NCBI GenBank assembly: GCA_964415295.1
Contig: CAYPYN010000007.1
Span: 1-64,000 of the forward strand
Source: SB21 sp964415295
GTDB lineage: Bacteria > CLD3 > SB21
DNA: 64,000 nt
Reading direction: 5' to 3'
Below, piece after piece: positions 33,156 to 42,077 of this stretch (position 1 is its first letter; each line of letters opens with the position of its first letter). Position numbers and translations under genes: made by a program. The notes under the pieces were generated by a model. The model saw only the letters and a list, made by a program, of their open reading frames with translations, did no database searches and was not told the origin of the DNA.

Positions 33156-34715
33156 TAAGAGCCGGCGGGCTACAAAATTCTTATATTCTGCCATTTCTTC
33201 TTTCTTTTTCTCTTCATTCCAACCCAGTTCTTTTTGCATAATTTCAGCGACTTGTTCATACGAATCAAGTCCGGCCGCAGCATTCTGTCCGGATAAAATT
33301 CGCCTCAGCATCACATCACTCAGTTTTTTTGCCCATTCATAACGAACCGAAAATACGACCTGAGCGTTCACATCCGGATCCGTCGGAGAAATTCTTTCCA
33401 AGCCATTCGGCAGGTTCATTTCAAGAACCCTGCGACAGTTGGATCCATACAGGGAGATCAGGTGACGCAAAACCGGAACGTCGGTGATTAAAGAATTGTC
33501 CGGTTCACTTCCGCTCATGTCTCCGCCCCACAGAAACGCTTTGGCCGTTTGGCAAGGTGTTACTTTTCCAAATGATTTTTGTTCGATCCGATCCATCACT
33601 TGTTCCGCCATATGCCGATAGGTGGTTAATTTGCCTCCCACGAGGGAAATAAGATTTTCGATACCGTCCTGTCGGGAATGATCAACAATGATATGCTTTC
33701 GGGTGACCGCGCCGGGATTTTTTTTCGTTGAATAGGGAAGAGGACGAATACCGGCGAACGACATCAGGATATCTTTGCGATGCAGTTCGGCCGATGGAAA
33801 ACAGTTATTGAACTCTCTGATCAGATAGTCGATCTCAGCATAATTTGGAGCTACATCATCCGGAGAATTCTCATGACGGATATCCGTCGTGCCGACCAGG
33901 TAGAAATGTCTCCATGGAATGATGAAGAACGGCCGGCCATCGAGCAATGCATTGGTATAGATCGCATGAGCAGGTCCCTTCTCAAAACGGGGAATGACGA
34001 TGTGACTGCCGCGTGTTCCGCCGATCAGGCGGCGGCGGGTAATTGGTCCGCTATGCAGAAGCGTATCAATCCAGGGGCCAGCCGCATTGACGACCATATC
34101 GGCTTCAAAATCTTTTTCACGGCCCCCGATCTTATCTACAGCGACAACGGATCGGATGCGTCCGGCGTTCAAATTGAATCGAACGACCTCGTGATAATTG
34201 TGAACCGCCGCGCCGTTTTCCACAGCGGAATGCAAATTGGCCATCACCAGCCTTTCAGGATATACGCACTGCACGTCCCAATAGGCTATGCCTCCCAGTA
34301 GTTTACGCTTGTCAAGCCCGGGTTCTATATCGTTGAGTTGTTCGGAGGTATAGAAATCGTGGAATGGCAGCGTGCGCTCGCAGGACAACCATTCATACAT
34401 TTTCATACCAAATCTTAAGGTCAGAACCCGATGGGGCGAATGGCGGTAAATGGCCAGCAAAAGATGTAAGGGCTGAATATTGTACGGATGCAAACGCAAC
34501 AGGATTTCCCGTTCCCGCAGGGATTCGCGCACAAGTCCGATCTCGCCGTGTTCCAGGTACCGTAGTCCGCCGTGGATCAGCTTGCTGGAGGCCCAACTGG
34601 TGCCGGAACAAAAATCATTCTTTTCCAGCAGAGTGACATGCCATCCCCGCATGGCCGCGTCGCGCGCAATGCCGGCGCCGTTGATCCCCCCGCCGATAAC
34701 AACGAGTTTTTTCAT
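33141..34715 (-). CDS. glpD: Glycerol-3-phosphate dehydrogenase, FAD-dependent
   Basis: This 524-residue membrane-associated flavoenzyme oxidises glycerol 3-phosphate to DHAP and passes electrons to quinone. The FAD-binding fold is at the extreme N-terminus (GGGINGAGIARDAAMRGW, residues 8-25). Next come the DAO-domain motifs CSGTSWASSKLIHGGLRYLEHG, VGTTDIRHE and GIRPLPY. The C-terminal GlpD helical domain (~390-510) has EWAKKLSDVMLRRI-like YEWAKKLSDVMLRRIL. No glpK or glpF is nearby. Its 3' end overlaps pit by 15 bp on the opposite strand. Confidence 0.94.
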   Translation of the reverse strand: MKKLVVIGGGINGAGIARDAAMRGWHVTLLEKNDFCSGTSWASSKLIHGGLRYLEHGEIGLVRESLREREILLRLHPYNIQPLHLLLAIYRHSPHRVLTLRFGMKMYEWLSCERTLPFHDFYTSEQLNDIEPGLDKRKLLGGIAYWDVQCVYPERLVMANLHSAVENGAAVHNYHEVVRFNLNAGRIRSVVAVDKIGGREKDFEADMVVNAAGPWIDTLLHSGPITRRRLIGGTRGSHIVIPRFEKGPAHAIYTNALLDGRPFFIIPWRHFYLVGTTDIRHENSPDDVAPNYAEIDYLIREFNNCFPSAELHRKDILMSFAGIRPLPYSTKKNPGAVTRKHIIVDHSRQDGIENLISLVGGKLTTYRHMAEQVMDRIEQKSFGKVTPCQTAKAFLWGGDMSGSEPDNSLITDVPVLRHLISLYGSNCRRVLEMNLPNGLERISPTDPDVNAQVVFSVRYEWAKKLSDVMLRRILSGQNAAAGLDSYEQVAEIMQKELGWNEEKKKEEMAEYKNFVARRLLSHQN

Positions 34716-34901
34716 ACCTCAATGTACGCAATTAAGAATCCGTTTCGTAACGTTTTTTTACTTTGATTCGCTGAAGGATGAAAATAAAACGATGCTTTGA
34801 ACAAATGAAAAATTTCCTTAACTTGCCCGCGGTTTTGATTTCTGCCGGGGCTCCTGAAGTTTGAGCCGGCTAACTACCATTCATTTAATAACAGGTGATG
34901 T

Positions 34902-37007
34902 ATGAGAACGTATATGTTTCTTGTGGCGGTGATCGTGATCGCTACGGTGGCCTGCGGCCGCAAAGAAGAAGGTAATCCTTTTTTCTCCGATTATAAAACG
35001 CCGTTCGAGGTTCCACCGTTCGACCGGATCAAACATGAACATTATCTGCCGGCTTTTAAGGAAGGCATTGCCCGGACGTACAAGGAGATCGACGCTATTG
35101 TCAATAATGCGGAAGCTCCGACATTTGAGAATACGATCGTTGCCATGGAGAAATCGGGCGTGTTACTGAACAAAGTGGGGCGCGTATTTTATAATCTGAA
35201 CGGTTCCAACACCAACGATTCCCTGCAGGCTCTGGCCAAGGAAATTGCTCCGCTGATGTCCAAACTGTCCGACGACATTTCCCTTAATGCCAAGCTGTTC
35301 GGACGCATCAAAACGATCTACGATCAAAAGGACAAACTGGGTTTGACCGATGAGCAAATGATGGTGCTCGAACGGTATTACAAAGAATTCGTTCGCGGCG
35401 GAGCCAATCTTGCCGACGATAAGAAGGAACGCTTCCGCAAGATCAATGAGGACCTGTCGATGCTGACGCTTAAATTCTCCGAGAACGTTTTGAAGGAAGA
35501 CAACGGATATAAACTCGTGATCGATAATAAGGATGACCTTGCGGGACTGCCCGATGATGTGATTGCGGCGGCGGCCAAAGCCGGCAAGGATGCCGGGATG
35601 GAAGGTAAATGGGTCATCACACTGCACAAACCGAGCTGGATACCGTTCTTGCAGTATTCTTTAAAAAGAGAACTGCGTGAAAAGATTTATACGGCTTGGA
35701 TGAACCGCGGCAATAACCAGAACGAATTCAACAATAATGCCGTTCTGACGCAGATCGCCAAGCTTCGCCTGGAGCGCGCCAATCTGTTGGGATACCCAAC
35801 CCATGCGCACTTTGTGATCGACGACAACATGGCTAAAACGCCCGACCGCGTGTACGATCTGTTGAATAAGCTGTGGAAACCTTCCATTGAAAAAGCCAAA
35901 CAGGAAGTCAAGGACATGCAGGCCATCATTGATAAAGAAGGCGGTAAATTCAAACTGGCTTCGTGGGACTGGTGGTATTATGCCGAAAAGGTCAAGAAAG
36001 CAAAATACGATCTTGATGAAAATGAGATCCGGCCGTACTTCCAGCTGGAGAAGGTTCGAACCGGCGCCTTCAATGTGGCTACCAAACTTTGGGGAATCAC
36101 GTTCAGTGAGATCAAGAATGTGCCGGTCTATCACGAAGATGTGAAGGTCTTTGAAGTAAAGAATGCCGACGGCTCGCATCTCGGCGTTCTGTACGTGGAT
36201 TATTTTCCCCGGCCGAGCAAACGCGGCGGCGCGTGGATGGATAATTTCAAATTTCAGGAAAAGATGTACGGCAAAGACAGCCGTCCTGTGATTGTCAATG
36301 TCGGTAACTTCTCCAAGCCAACCGCCGATAAGCCTTCGCTGCTTAGCGTCGATGAAGTTCAGACCTTATTCCACGAGTTCGGGCATGCGTTGCATGGTCT
36401 GTTCGCCTCGGCCACATACGTGAAGGTCTCCGGAACCAATGTTGCCAGGGACTTTGTCGAACTGCCGTCGCAGATCATGGAGAACTGGGCTTTTGAACCG
36501 GAAGTATTGAAAGACTATGCAAAACATTATGAGACAGGCGCCGTCATTCCTGATGTATTGATCGAAAAGATCCAGAAAGCGGATAAATTCAACCAGGGAT
36601 TCATCACGACCGAATATCTCGCGGCATGTTATCTGGATATGAATTGGTATACAATCAAAGAATGGAAGGACATTGATCCGTTGAAATTTGAAAAGGATTA
36701 TATGGACAAGATCGGGCTGATCAAAGAGATCATTCCGCGCTACAGGAATACGTATTTCAGCCACATCTTTGCCGGTGGATACGATGCGGGTTATTATAAC
36801 TATATCTGGGCCGATGTTCTCGTGGCCGATGCCTATCAGGCTTTCAAGGAGAACGGGATATTCGATCAGAAAACCGCGAAATCCATGAGGGAGAACATTC
36901 TTGAAAAGGGCGGTTCCGAAGATCCGATGAAACTGTTTGTTAAATTCCGCGGTCGCGAACCGAAGATCGAGCCCTTGATCGCCAAGCGAGGGTTGGATCA
37001 GTTGTAA
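34902..37007 (+). CDS. M3-family oligopeptidase / peptidyl-dipeptidase, lipoprotein
   Basis: This 701-residue zinc metallopeptidase has the catalytic HEFGHALHG motif (His491, Glu492, His495). The downstream Glu ligand lies in LPSQIMENWAFEPEVL. The N-terminus has a lipobox TVACG (Cys18), so the protein should be anchored in the envelope, unlike cytoplasmic Dcp or OpdA of E. coli. The usual M3 start PFEVPPFDRIKHEHYLPAFKEG follows after a short linker. It probably trims short peptides in the periplasm. A GC-rich hairpin lies ~35 bp before the ATG, and a bidirectional terminator closes the gene. Confidence 0.92.
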   Translation: MRTYMFLVAVIVIATVACGRKEEGNPFFSDYKTPFEVPPFDRIKHEHYLPAFKEGIARTYKEIDAIVNNAEAPTFENTIVAMEKSGVLLNKVGRVFYNLNGSNTNDSLQALAKEIAPLMSKLSDDISLNAKLFGRIKTIYDQKDKLGLTDEQMMVLERYYKEFVRGGANLADDKKERFRKINEDLSMLTLKFSENVLKEDNGYKLVIDNKDDLAGLPDDVIAAAAKAGKDAGMEGKWVITLHKPSWIPFLQYSLKRELREKIYTAWMNRGNNQNEFNNNAVLTQIAKLRLERANLLGYPTHAHFVIDDNMAKTPDRVYDLLNKLWKPSIEKAKQEVKDMQAIIDKEGGKFKLASWDWWYYAEKVKKAKYDLDENEIRPYFQLEKVRTGAFNVATKLWGITFSEIKNVPVYHEDVKVFEVKNADGSHLGVLYVDYFPRPSKRGGAWMDNFKFQEKMYGKDSRPVIVNVGNFSKPTADKPSLLSVDEVQTLFHEFGHALHGLFASATYVKVSGTNVARDFVELPSQIMENWAFEPEVLKDYAKHYETGAVIPDVLIEKIQKADKFNQGFITTEYLAACYLDMNWYTIKEWKDIDPLKFEKDYMDKIGLIKEIIPRYRNTYFSHIFAGGYDAGYYNYIWADVLVADAYQAFKENGIFDQKTAKSMRENILEKGGSEDPMKLFVKFRGREPKIEPLIAKRGLDQL

Positions 37008-37023
37008 TAGGTTGTAAAACAAA

Positions 37024-37054
37024 AAACCGTCCTGAACAAGGACGGTTTTTTTTT
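37024..37054. terminator. Bidirectional terminator between M3 peptidase and moaA
   Basis: ACCGTCCT and AGGACGGT form a perfect 8-bp stem flanked by an A-run on the left and T9 on the right. It can therefore end both converging transcripts. Confidence 0.9.
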
Positions 37055-37073
37055 GCTCTTTTGAGAAATATCT

Positions 37074-38066
37074 TTATCCGCCAACCTGTGAAAACACGGT
37101 GTTCACAGTGATCATATCGGAAATGATCGGCGGGTGGTGCTCCGGTTTATCCAGTACGATGCGCTCTCGTATCCATTGTTCCAGGGCGTCGTCCGAATTT
37201 CCTTCCCGTATAAAGCCTCGGATATCCAGGCCGTCGTTGGAGAAGAGGCACCATTTGAGTCTCCCAAGCGATGTGAGCCGAATGCGGTTGCAGGAGGAGC
37301 AGAAATGTTCAGCGTACGGGTCGATAAAACCGATCTTTCCTTTGAACCCCGGGATCTCGAAGAGTTTGGCCGGACCGGTTTTTTCTGCCGCGGTCACCGG
37401 CGAGAGGTCATATTTTTTTGAAACGAGTTCTTTCAGTTGTTCGGTCTTCATGATACGGGCCTGTTCGAAATCATTGCCCAATCCGCCCGACGAAGGCATG
37501 TATTCGATGAACCGGATATGGAAAGGTTCTTCGCGCGCGAGCTCGACAAAGTCATGGATCTCATCGTCATTTATACCCTTCATGACCACCATATTGATCT
37601 TGACCGGGTCAAATCCGATATCCAAAGCCAGACGGATCGATCGCCAAACCTGATCAAAACCATCGAAACGGGCCATTTCCTTGAAACGCTCTTTCCTGAG
37701 AGTGTCCAGGCTGATATTCACGCGTTGCAGGCCGCCGGCTCTGAAGGATGAAGCCAATTCACACAGAAGATACCCATTGGTGGTCATCGCAAAAGACTTC
37801 AGGTTCAATTGTCCGATCCGATGGACGAGTTCGGCGATGTCTTTTCGTACGGTCGGTTCCCCGCCGGAAATGCGGATCTTTTCAATACCGAGTTTGACAA
37901 ATACTCCGGCGATCCGCTCGATCTCATCAAACGTGAGAAGTTCTTCCCGCGCAACGAATTCCACGCCTTCCGCCGGCATGCAGTACACACACCGGAAATT
38001 GCATCGATCCGTCACTGAAATTCTGAGGTAATCTATTTTGCGGTTAAATCCGTCGATAAGAGCCAT
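37074..38066 (-). CDS. moaA: GTP 3',8-cyclase MoaA (molybdenum cofactor biosynthesis)
   Basis: This 330-residue radical SAM enzyme converts GTP to 3',8-cH2GTP together with MoaC. The radical-SAM cluster is C-x3-C-x2-C at Cys22, Cys26 and Cys29 (CNFRCVYC). SAM-binding is in RISGGEPTVRKD. The second [4Fe-4S] cluster is carried by HFCSSCNRIRLTSLGRLKWCLF. The protein ends in Gly-Gly, the essential tail of MoaA. All key elements are present. No moaC, moaD, moaE or molybdoenzyme is in the window, so this gene is isolated. A terminator separates it from the convergent peptidase. Confidence 0.96.
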   Translation of the reverse strand: MALIDGFNRKIDYLRISVTDRCNFRCVYCMPAEGVEFVAREELLTFDEIERIAGVFVKLGIEKIRISGGEPTVRKDIAELVHRIGQLNLKSFAMTTNGYLLCELASSFRAGGLQRVNISLDTLRKERFKEMARFDGFDQVWRSIRLALDIGFDPVKINMVVMKGINDDEIHDFVELAREEPFHIRFIEYMPSSGGLGNDFEQARIMKTEQLKELVSKKYDLSPVTAAEKTGPAKLFEIPGFKGKIGFIDPYAEHFCSSCNRIRLTSLGRLKWCLFSNDGLDIRGFIREGNSDDALEQWIRERIVLDKPEHHPPIISDMITVNTVFSQVGG

Positions 38067-38166
38067 ACGCCATCCGTCATTAATATTTCAGAACAACGGA
38101 TTTTAGAGAAATAAATTCCTAAAAGCAACGGCTAGAGTTGTCGGAATCGTCTCTATGATCCATAGT

Positions 38167-38183
38167 AACATTTTTAAAATGTT
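38167..38183. promoter_or_regulatory. 17-nt perfect AT-rich palindrome between moaA and methyltransferase
   Basis: AACATTTT-T-AAAATGTT has 8-bp arms around a single base. It lies ~100 bp upstream of both divergent genes (moaA start at 38066, methyltransferase at 38277). It could be an operator, though AT-rich palindromes also arise by chance. Confidence 0.35.
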
Positions 38184-38276
38184 CAGGAGTTGAACGCAAA
38201 TGTTTCGAGCGTTTATTGCATTTCAAGAGCTTTAGGTGTAAGTTAAAAAGGAACAAACAAAACGCGGAACTTTACC

Positions 38277-39089
38277 ATGATCACCCGTCTTTTCAGGTCT
38301 TTGACGCAAAAATATCCCGCTCTGCGGCGGAAAATCTGGAAATTGTCCTACAACTATCTTGCACGTACGTACGGCCAAAAATTCTGGACTTTTATGAATT
38401 ACGGCTTCGTTTCGAGCTCTCCGAATGCCATTCCGCTATCGCTGAAACCTGAGGACGAAGCGGATCGCTATTGTATACAATTGTATCATGAGGTGGCTTC
38501 TGCCGTGCCTCTGGATGGGTTGGATGTATTGGAAGTTGGCTGCGGACGAGGCGGCGGGGCTTCATACGTAGCCCGGTACCTTCAGCCTAAATCCATGACC
38601 GGCGTGGACTTTTCCGCCGAGGCGGTACAATTCTGCCAAGCGAATCATAGTGTACAAGGCCTGACCTTTTTTGAAGGAGATGCCGAGAATCTTCCATTTC
38701 CTGACAAAAAATTTGATATCGTTATCAATGTTGAATCGTCGCATTGTTACGGCCGTATGTCAAAATTCCTGAGCGAGGTCAAACGCGTACTCAAACCCGG
38801 AGGACATTTCCTTTTTGCCGATCTGAGAGGGCGTGGCGAGATCGATGCTCTGAAGGACAACCTCGCGAATTCGGGAATGATGGTGGTAGGCCATTGGGAT
38901 ATCACGGCCAATGTTCTCAAGGCGCTTGATCTTGACCACGAACGCAAAGTGAATCTGATAAGCCAGCTGGTTCGCGGTCCGCTCCTTAAATATTTCAAGG
39001 AATTTGCCGGAGTAAAGGAAGCGGGCGTTTACAAGAGATTTCAAAATGGCGAGAATACGTATCTCAGGTATGTTTTAAAGAAGACTTAA
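38277..39089 (+). CDS. Class I SAM-dependent methyltransferase
   Basis: This 270-residue protein has a Rossmann methyltransferase core. Motif I is LEVGCGRGGGASYVARYL (~84-101), the acidic residue after beta2 is in TGVDFSAEAVQFC, motif II is GDAENLPFPDKKFDIVINVESSHCY, and motif III is VKRVLKPGGHFLFADLRG. The ~70 residues before motif I are basic (LTQKYPALRRKIWKLSYN), which might bind a membrane surface. The sequence resembles methyltransferases of polyketide/phthiotriolone and sterol type. The substrate is unknown and neighbours give no clue. The start ATG has GGAAC some bases upstream, a weak ribosome site. Confidence 0.82.
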   Translation: MITRLFRSLTQKYPALRRKIWKLSYNYLARTYGQKFWTFMNYGFVSSSPNAIPLSLKPEDEADRYCIQLYHEVASAVPLDGLDVLEVGCGRGGGASYVARYLQPKSMTGVDFSAEAVQFCQANHSVQGLTFFEGDAENLPFPDKKFDIVINVESSHCYGRMSKFLSEVKRVLKPGGHFLFADLRGRGEIDALKDNLANSGMMVVGHWDITANVLKALDLDHERKVNLISQLVRGPLLKYFKEFAGVKEAGVYKRFQNGENTYLRYVLKKT

Positions 39090-39159
39090 ATGACCGTCCC
39101 CGGTTTGTGCCCCTACCTTTTCTTTGAATTCAGGATAGCAATCATTTCAACGATGTTTA

Positions 39160-39207
39160 CGTTCTTAATGGATGTATTGAATATAAGAACGATCGGACGT
39201 ATATTTG
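39160..39207 (+). promoter_or_regulatory. hutU promoter candidate with 8-bp inverted repeat
   Basis: TTG (39177-39179), 20 bp, then TATATTTG (39200-39207) fits the Bacteroidetes housekeeping promoter (TTG and TAnnTTTG). CGTTCTTA (39160-39167) and TAAGAACG (39184-39191) form an inverted repeat with a 16-nt spacer overlapping the -33 element, a position suited to repressor binding. Confidence 0.42.
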
Positions 39208-39249
39208 TCCGCTGTTTTGAATACTAATTTTATTTTGAAGGATATGATC

Positions 39250-40896
39250 ATGCGAACCATTCATGCGCCCCGCGGAACACAATTGACATGCAAAAGCTGG
39301 CTCACTGAAGCACCGATGCGAATGCTGATGAATAATCTCGATCCCGATGTGGCGGAGAATCCGCAGGAACTGGTAGTCTACGGAGGTTCCGGCAAGGCGG
39401 CGCGTAATTGGGAATGTTTTGATGCGATCGTCAAGTCGCTGCAAAATCTTGAAAGCGACGAGACGCTGTTGGTGCAGTCCGGCAAGCCGGTTGCGGTGTT
39501 CAAATCGCATGCCGATGCGCCGCGCGTGATCATCGCCAATTCGAATCTGGTGCCGTACTGGGCGACGTGGGAGAAATTCCGTGAATACGAGAAAATGGGT
39601 TTAACCATGTACGGCCAGATGACCGCCGGAAGCTGGATCTATATCGGCACGCAAGGCATTCTGCAGGGCACGTACGAGACGTTTGCCGAATGCGGAAGAA
39701 AGCATTTCAAAGGTACGCTCAAGGGAACGATCACGCTGACGGCCGGTCTTGGAGGGATGGGCGGGGCTCAGCCCTTGTCGGTTACGATGAACGATGGCGT
39801 GGCCATTTGCGTCGAGGTCGATCCGCACCGTATTCAGCGGCGGCTGGAAACGCGGTATTGCGACGTGATGGTCAAGGATCTCGACGAAGCGTGGAAACTG
39901 GCGCAGCAATTCAAAGCCAAAGGGGAGGGGAAATCCATCGCTCTGTTGGGCAACGCTGCGGATGTATTGCCGGAAATGATAAAACGCAACATGATCCCGG
40001 ATATCGTGACCGATCAGACATCCGCGCACGACGCCCTGAACGGTTATGTACCGTCGGGGTTGAAAGTTGATGAGCTGGCCGATTGGCGAAAAAATAAACC
40101 GGACGAATATATACGCCGTTCCATGGAATCCATGGCCGTGCACGTACGCGCCATGCTTGAGTTCCAGAAAAATGGTTCCATCGTATTTGACTACGGTAAT
40201 AATATACGCGCGCAGGCGCAGAAACAGGGCGTAGCCAATGCGTTCGATTTTCCCGGATTTGTTCCGGCATTTATCCGTCCGTTATTTTGTGAAGGACAAG
40301 GGCCTTTCCGCTGGGCGGCTTTATCCGGCGATCCGGAAGATATTTATGTGACCGACCGCGCGATCATGGAAGCGTTTCCTGAAAAGGCCGGGTTGCAGCG
40401 CTGGCTCAGCCGCGCCAAAGAAAAAATACAATTTCAGGGATTACCCTGCCGCATTTGCTGGTTGGGGTACGGAGAACGTGAAAAAGCCGGTTTGATATTC
40501 AATGAATTAGTGCGTACCGGAAAGGTCAAAGCCCCTATCGTGATCGGCCGTGACCATTTGGACTGCGGTTCGGTGGCCTCGCCCAACCGCGAGACGGAAG
40601 CGATGAAGGACGGCAGCGATGCGATCGCCGACTGGCCTTTGCTGAATTTTGCGATCAACGCGGTCAACGGCGCGACGTGGGTTTCACTCCATCATGGCGG
40701 CGGAGTGGGGATCGGGTATTCGATCCATGCCGGTATGGTAATCGTGGCGGACGGAACGCCCGAGGCGGCAAAGCGTTTACAACGCGTATTGACCACCGAT
40801 CCCGGAATGGGCGTCGTGCGTCATGTGGATGCGGGCTATGATGAGGCGGTCAAAGTTGCGAAAGCGAAGAATGTGAAGATCCCGATGATGAAGTGA
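39250..40896 (+). CDS. hutU: Urocanate hydratase (histidine degradation)
   Basis: The 548-residue enzyme hydrates urocanate to imidazolonepropionate using tightly bound NAD+ as electrophile. The start is taken at ATG 39250, with GAAGGA 8 bp upstream; ATGs or other starts at 39205 and 39244 are in frame but less well placed. Hallmarks are YGGSGKAARNWECFDAIV, the NAD-binding TAGLGGMGGAQPLSV, DQTSAHDALNGY, GLPCRICWLGYGER (with the conserved Cys) and DHLDCGSVASPNRETEAM. The sequence is complete. It is separated from hutI, which catalyses the next step, by 19 kb. An inverted repeat overlaps its likely promoter. Confidence 0.97.
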   Translation: MRTIHAPRGTQLTCKSWLTEAPMRMLMNNLDPDVAENPQELVVYGGSGKAARNWECFDAIVKSLQNLESDETLLVQSGKPVAVFKSHADAPRVIIANSNLVPYWATWEKFREYEKMGLTMYGQMTAGSWIYIGTQGILQGTYETFAECGRKHFKGTLKGTITLTAGLGGMGGAQPLSVTMNDGVAICVEVDPHRIQRRLETRYCDVMVKDLDEAWKLAQQFKAKGEGKSIALLGNAADVLPEMIKRNMIPDIVTDQTSAHDALNGYVPSGLKVDELADWRKNKPDEYIRRSMESMAVHVRAMLEFQKNGSIVFDYGNNIRAQAQKQGVANAFDFPGFVPAFIRPLFCEGQGPFRWAALSGDPEDIYVTDRAIMEAFPEKAGLQRWLSRAKEKIQFQGLPCRICWLGYGEREKAGLIFNELVRTGKVKAPIVIGRDHLDCGSVASPNRETEAMKDGSDAIADWPLLNFAINAVNGATWVSLHHGGGVGIGYSIHAGMVIVADGTPEAAKRLQRVLTTDPGMGVVRHVDAGYDEAVKVAKAKNVKIPMMK

Positions 40897-40991
40897 AGCA
40901 TTAACCGCTACGTTAAGCCAAAGTAAGACAGAAAATTCTTTGCGCGATTGTTCGGTCAAGTGTCTGCAATCTTTTTGACAATGTGGTAAAA

Positions 40992-42026
40992 TCAGTCCTT
41001 GATACAGCGTATGTAGTATGAACTGTATTCATTCCCGTCCTCAGAGAGGTTTATGAACTGATTTTCAGTAGAAAGGTGCAAAGCCCAGCCGAAATTTGTA
41101 CCATCATCACACCACGACCAAAGTCCTGTGTAAGTTCCCACGCCCTCATAGTTTCCCAGACTTCCTCGCCATCCGGTCAGGAGAATATTGACACCTGAAT
41201 CGCCATTGGAGACCAATCTGGAGATTGTTTTTTCATTAAACCCTCCGAGATAGTCCACTAAAGATTCCCATTCCTTGATGTTTGGCAAGTGCCAACCCGG
41301 AGGTACTGCTTTCTTAGCATTTTCCCAATCGTACAGGCGGCCGTATCTTCCGCAGTTGGCCGGATCATTGTCGTAACAGTATGAACCGGTAGGAGTCTCG
41401 TAATTGAGATTTTCTGCCATCCATATCTGGTTGCCTATTTTAACCGTTCTGTATTTCTTTCCATCCCTCGGATCTGTAAAATTCCCGGTTTCGTTGGGGG
41501 CGCTAGTTCTATCGTTAAACTTTTCAGCAGACGGATCTAGGGTCTTCACTCCGGCAAAGGAGTTGGCTATGACCGCCATGCGTTTTAAAAGTCCGCCGAT
41601 CTCCCCTTCGTGATCCTCACTCTCGGATTGAATGATCTTTCCGGTGGCTACATCGATCAGGCGGAGGTCAACGGAATAAATGGTCCCAAGCTTCCCGATA
41701 TCGCCCGCGATCATGTATTCAACGCCAAGCAGCTGTCCGACCTGCACGGCGCATTCGGCGGAATTACAGTTATCGGAAAGGATAAAATTCTGTTCCTTCA
41801 GAATATCGCCCATCTTCTGCCGCTCCAATACATCAAACGTGCCGGTCTTAACGAGCATGGTACGGAAACGGTTGCCTAATGTAGCGAGTTCATCTTTGCC
41901 TATTTGTTGACTGGTGGAGTTAAATTCGAGTACGGCTACGGTCTTTTTCTTTGCTTGGGACAAGGCCGGAGAGAAACCGAAACAGAGTAAAATCAGCGCT
42001 GGCAGAAGATGGTTTAGAATTTTCAT
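40992..42026 (-). CDS. Exported CsgG-like + FISUMP domain protein
   Basis: This 344-residue protein starts at ATG 42026 (leader MKILNHLLPALILLCFGFSPALSQ). Residues ~28-155 resemble the CsgG/FlgO-like fold of envelope proteins (VAVLEFNSTSQQIGKDE, then LVKTGTFDVLERQKMGDILKEQ, GVEYMIAGDIG, VDLRLIDVATGKII). Residues ~185-344 form a Fibrobacter major paralogous (FISUMP) domain (DGKKYRTVKIGNQIWMAENLNY, GRLYDWENAKKAVPPGWHLP, YYIRCIKD). Cys pairs such as CYDNDPANC and CNSAEC may form disulfides. The CsgG-like part often senses or binds peptides at the outer membrane, and FISUMP domains are surface domains of unknown ligand. No pore or curli genes are near. A terminator was not seen. Confidence 0.75.
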   Translation of the reverse strand: MKILNHLLPALILLCFGFSPALSQAKKKTVAVLEFNSTSQQIGKDELATLGNRFRTMLVKTGTFDVLERQKMGDILKEQNFILSDNCNSAECAVQVGQLLGVEYMIAGDIGKLGTIYSVDLRLIDVATGKIIQSESEDHEGEIGGLLKRMAVIANSFAGVKTLDPSAEKFNDRTSAPNETGNFTDPRDGKKYRTVKIGNQIWMAENLNYETPTGSYCYDNDPANCGRYGRLYDWENAKKAVPPGWHLPNIKEWESLVDYLGGFNEKTISRLVSNGDSGVNILLTGWRGSLGNYEGVGTYTGLWSWCDDGTNFGWALHLSTENQFINLSEDGNEYSSYYIRCIKD

Positions 42027-42077
42027 AATCCGGATGTCGTTGTACAAATTCGCATCTTGTTGAGGCTCCTGGTTACG

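Noticed and set aside
34844..34870. GC-rich hairpin in the leader of the M3 peptidase
   Set aside because: The stem is interrupted by a bulge and there is no T-run after it; not enough to call a terminator or riboswitch.
37074..38066. Molybdenum-cofactor gene cluster around moaA
   Set aside because: No other moa, moe, mog or mod gene is present in the window; moaA stands alone.
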